From Accumulibacter jenkinsii (GTDB lineage: Bacteria; Pseudomonadota; Gammaproteobacteria; Burkholderiales; Rhodocyclaceae): a DNA stretch of 64,000 nucleotides. A model generated the notes under the pieces. That model made no database searches, was not told where the DNA came from, and saw nothing but the letters and a program-made list of their open reading frames with translations. The stretch lies in the NCBI GenBank assembly GCA_036625225.1, contig JAZKUF010000003.1:434001-498000 (forward strand). Reading direction: 5' to 3'. Made by a program: the position numbers and the translations under genes. Of this stretch, positions 63,270-64,000 are shown piece after piece; within the stretch, counting starts at the first letter, position 1; every line of letters begins with the position of its first letter.

Positions 63270-63281
63270 CTGGTAGCCGCT

Positions 63282-64000
63282 ATGACTCTTGCCGAAATGC
63301 AGTTCCAGACGCCGGACCTCCGCCTTGCGAGCGCGGAGATCTTCATGTTGGTGATGGCGTGCTCGATCCTCCTCCTCGACCTCTTCGTCAAGGACCGCAA
63401 GCGCACCCTGACCTTCGTCGCGACGCAACTCGCCCTGGTCGGCGCGGCGGTGGTCACCTTTGCCACCAGCTCGGGCGAGATCGCCTACACCTTCAGCAAC
63501 ATGTATGTCGGCGACCTGATGGGCGACCTGCTCAAGCTGCTCCTCTACCTGACGGTGATCGTCGTCCTCTTCTACTCGCGCGGCTATATCCTCGAACGCG
63601 AACAGATGGGTCGGGGCGAGTATTACGCGCTGGTGCTGTTTGCCACCCTCGGCATGATGGTCATGATTTCGGCCAATCATCTGATGACCGTCTATATCGG
63701 TCTCGAGCTGCTGTCACTCTCGCTCTATGCGATGGTGGCGATGAATCGTGATTCGGTGCCGGCCACCGAAGCCGCGATGAAGTTCTTCGTCCTCGGCGCA
63801 CTCGCTTCCGGTCTGCTGCTCTACGGCATGTCGATGATCTACGGAGCGACCGGAACGCTGGAGATCACGACCATCGCCGAACGTCTCTACCTGGGGCAGG
63901 CGGACCGGACGATCCTCGTTTTCGGCCTCGTTTTCCTGGTTTCGGGGCTGGCTTTCAAGCTTGGCGTGGTTCCCTTCCACATGTGGATTCCCGACGTCTA
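63282..64000 (+). CDS. nuoN: NADH-quinone oxidoreductase subunit N (partial)
   Basis: The start is the ATG at 63282 (MTLAEMQFQTPDLRLASAEI), 12 bases after nuoM, and the frame stays open to the window end (239 residues seen of about 480). Recognisable are ISANHLMTVYIGLELLSLSL, EAAMKFFVLGALASGLLLYG and FKLGVVPFHMWIPDVY. The rest lies beyond the window. Confidence 0.95.
   Translation, partial: MTLAEMQFQTPDLRLASAEIFMLVMACSILLLDLFVKDRKRTLTFVATQLALVGAAVVTFATSSGEIAYTFSNMYVGDLMGDLLKLLLYLTVIVVLFYSRGYILEREQMGRGEYYALVLFATLGMMVMISANHLMTVYIGLELLSLSLYAMVAMNRDSVPATEAAMKFFVLGALASGLLLYGMSMIYGATGTLEITTIAERLYLGQADRTILVFGLVFLVSGLAFKLGVVPFHMWIPDV

Overview
The window reads as the chromosome of a high-GC betaproteobacterium, most likely of the Rhodocyclales (Azoarcus, Dechloromonas or Accumulibacter type). 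Support comes from the gene orders rpsU-dnaG-rpoD, recA-recX-lptB-rpoN-hpf-ptsN-hprK and secG-tRNA-Leu-nuoA..N, from a nif accessory cluster, from a PEP-CTERM protein, and from a group I intron in tRNA-Ile(CAU), the tRNA that carries the well-known Azoarcus intron. The genus is an inference; no full 16S rRNA gene is present.

Layout. 1-500: 3' end of 23S rRNA, 5S rRNA and a strong terminator. 657-6246 (minus): a SWIM zinc-finger protein, a 1074-residue helical protein, and a MerR/cobalamin regulator with CarH-type photoreceptor residues. 6364-7050: a vapBC-like pair whose toxin gene is broken by a 10-bp tandem duplication. 7181-8250: a PEP-CTERM gene between long inverted repeats. 8579-11385: an IS66-family element with tnpC convergent to tnpAB and a frameshift in tnpC. 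11523-11847: intron-bearing tRNA-Ile. 12173-16662: mixed metabolic genes, an orphan ParA and hydrolases. 16675-20847: the macromolecular synthesis operon. 21238-26286: cation efflux, dsbC, a Ubi hydroxylase, psiF and hprK. 26283-30888: the ptsN-hpf-rpoN-lptB-recX-recA group, with a LexA box over the recA promoter. 31047-37044: a FimV-like protein and the ribBA-ribH-nusB-thiL-pgpA-pncC cluster. 37562-41614: a membrane-anchored coiled-coil/receiver protein made of 117-bp DNA repeats, a thioredoxin-like protein and a two-component system. 41658-45165: DUF2726, an AT-richer acyltransferase and two small envelope proteins. 45306-49382 (minus): nifV-cysE-TPR-nifW-nifZ-nifM behind a near-perfect sigma-54 promoter. 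49650-64000: secG, tRNA-Leu(GAG) and nuoABCDEFGHIJKLM plus partial nuoN (complex I).

Together the genes describe an aerobically respiring nitrogen fixer. Complex I supplies or uses the proton motive force, and NifV/CysE/NifWZM provide homocitrate, serine activation and nitrogenase maturation. RpoN, encoded in the window, is the sigma factor that the nifV promoter requires. Most of the sequence is ordinary core genome.

The unusual items are the tRNA intron, the CarH-like regulator beside an unexplained SWIM/helical pair, the inverted-repeat-flanked PEP-CTERM gene, the convergent IS66 element, the repeat-built coiled-coil/receiver protein, and the nearly leaderless nifV transcript predicted from promoter geometry. 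No CRISPR array, prophage or obvious defence island was seen.
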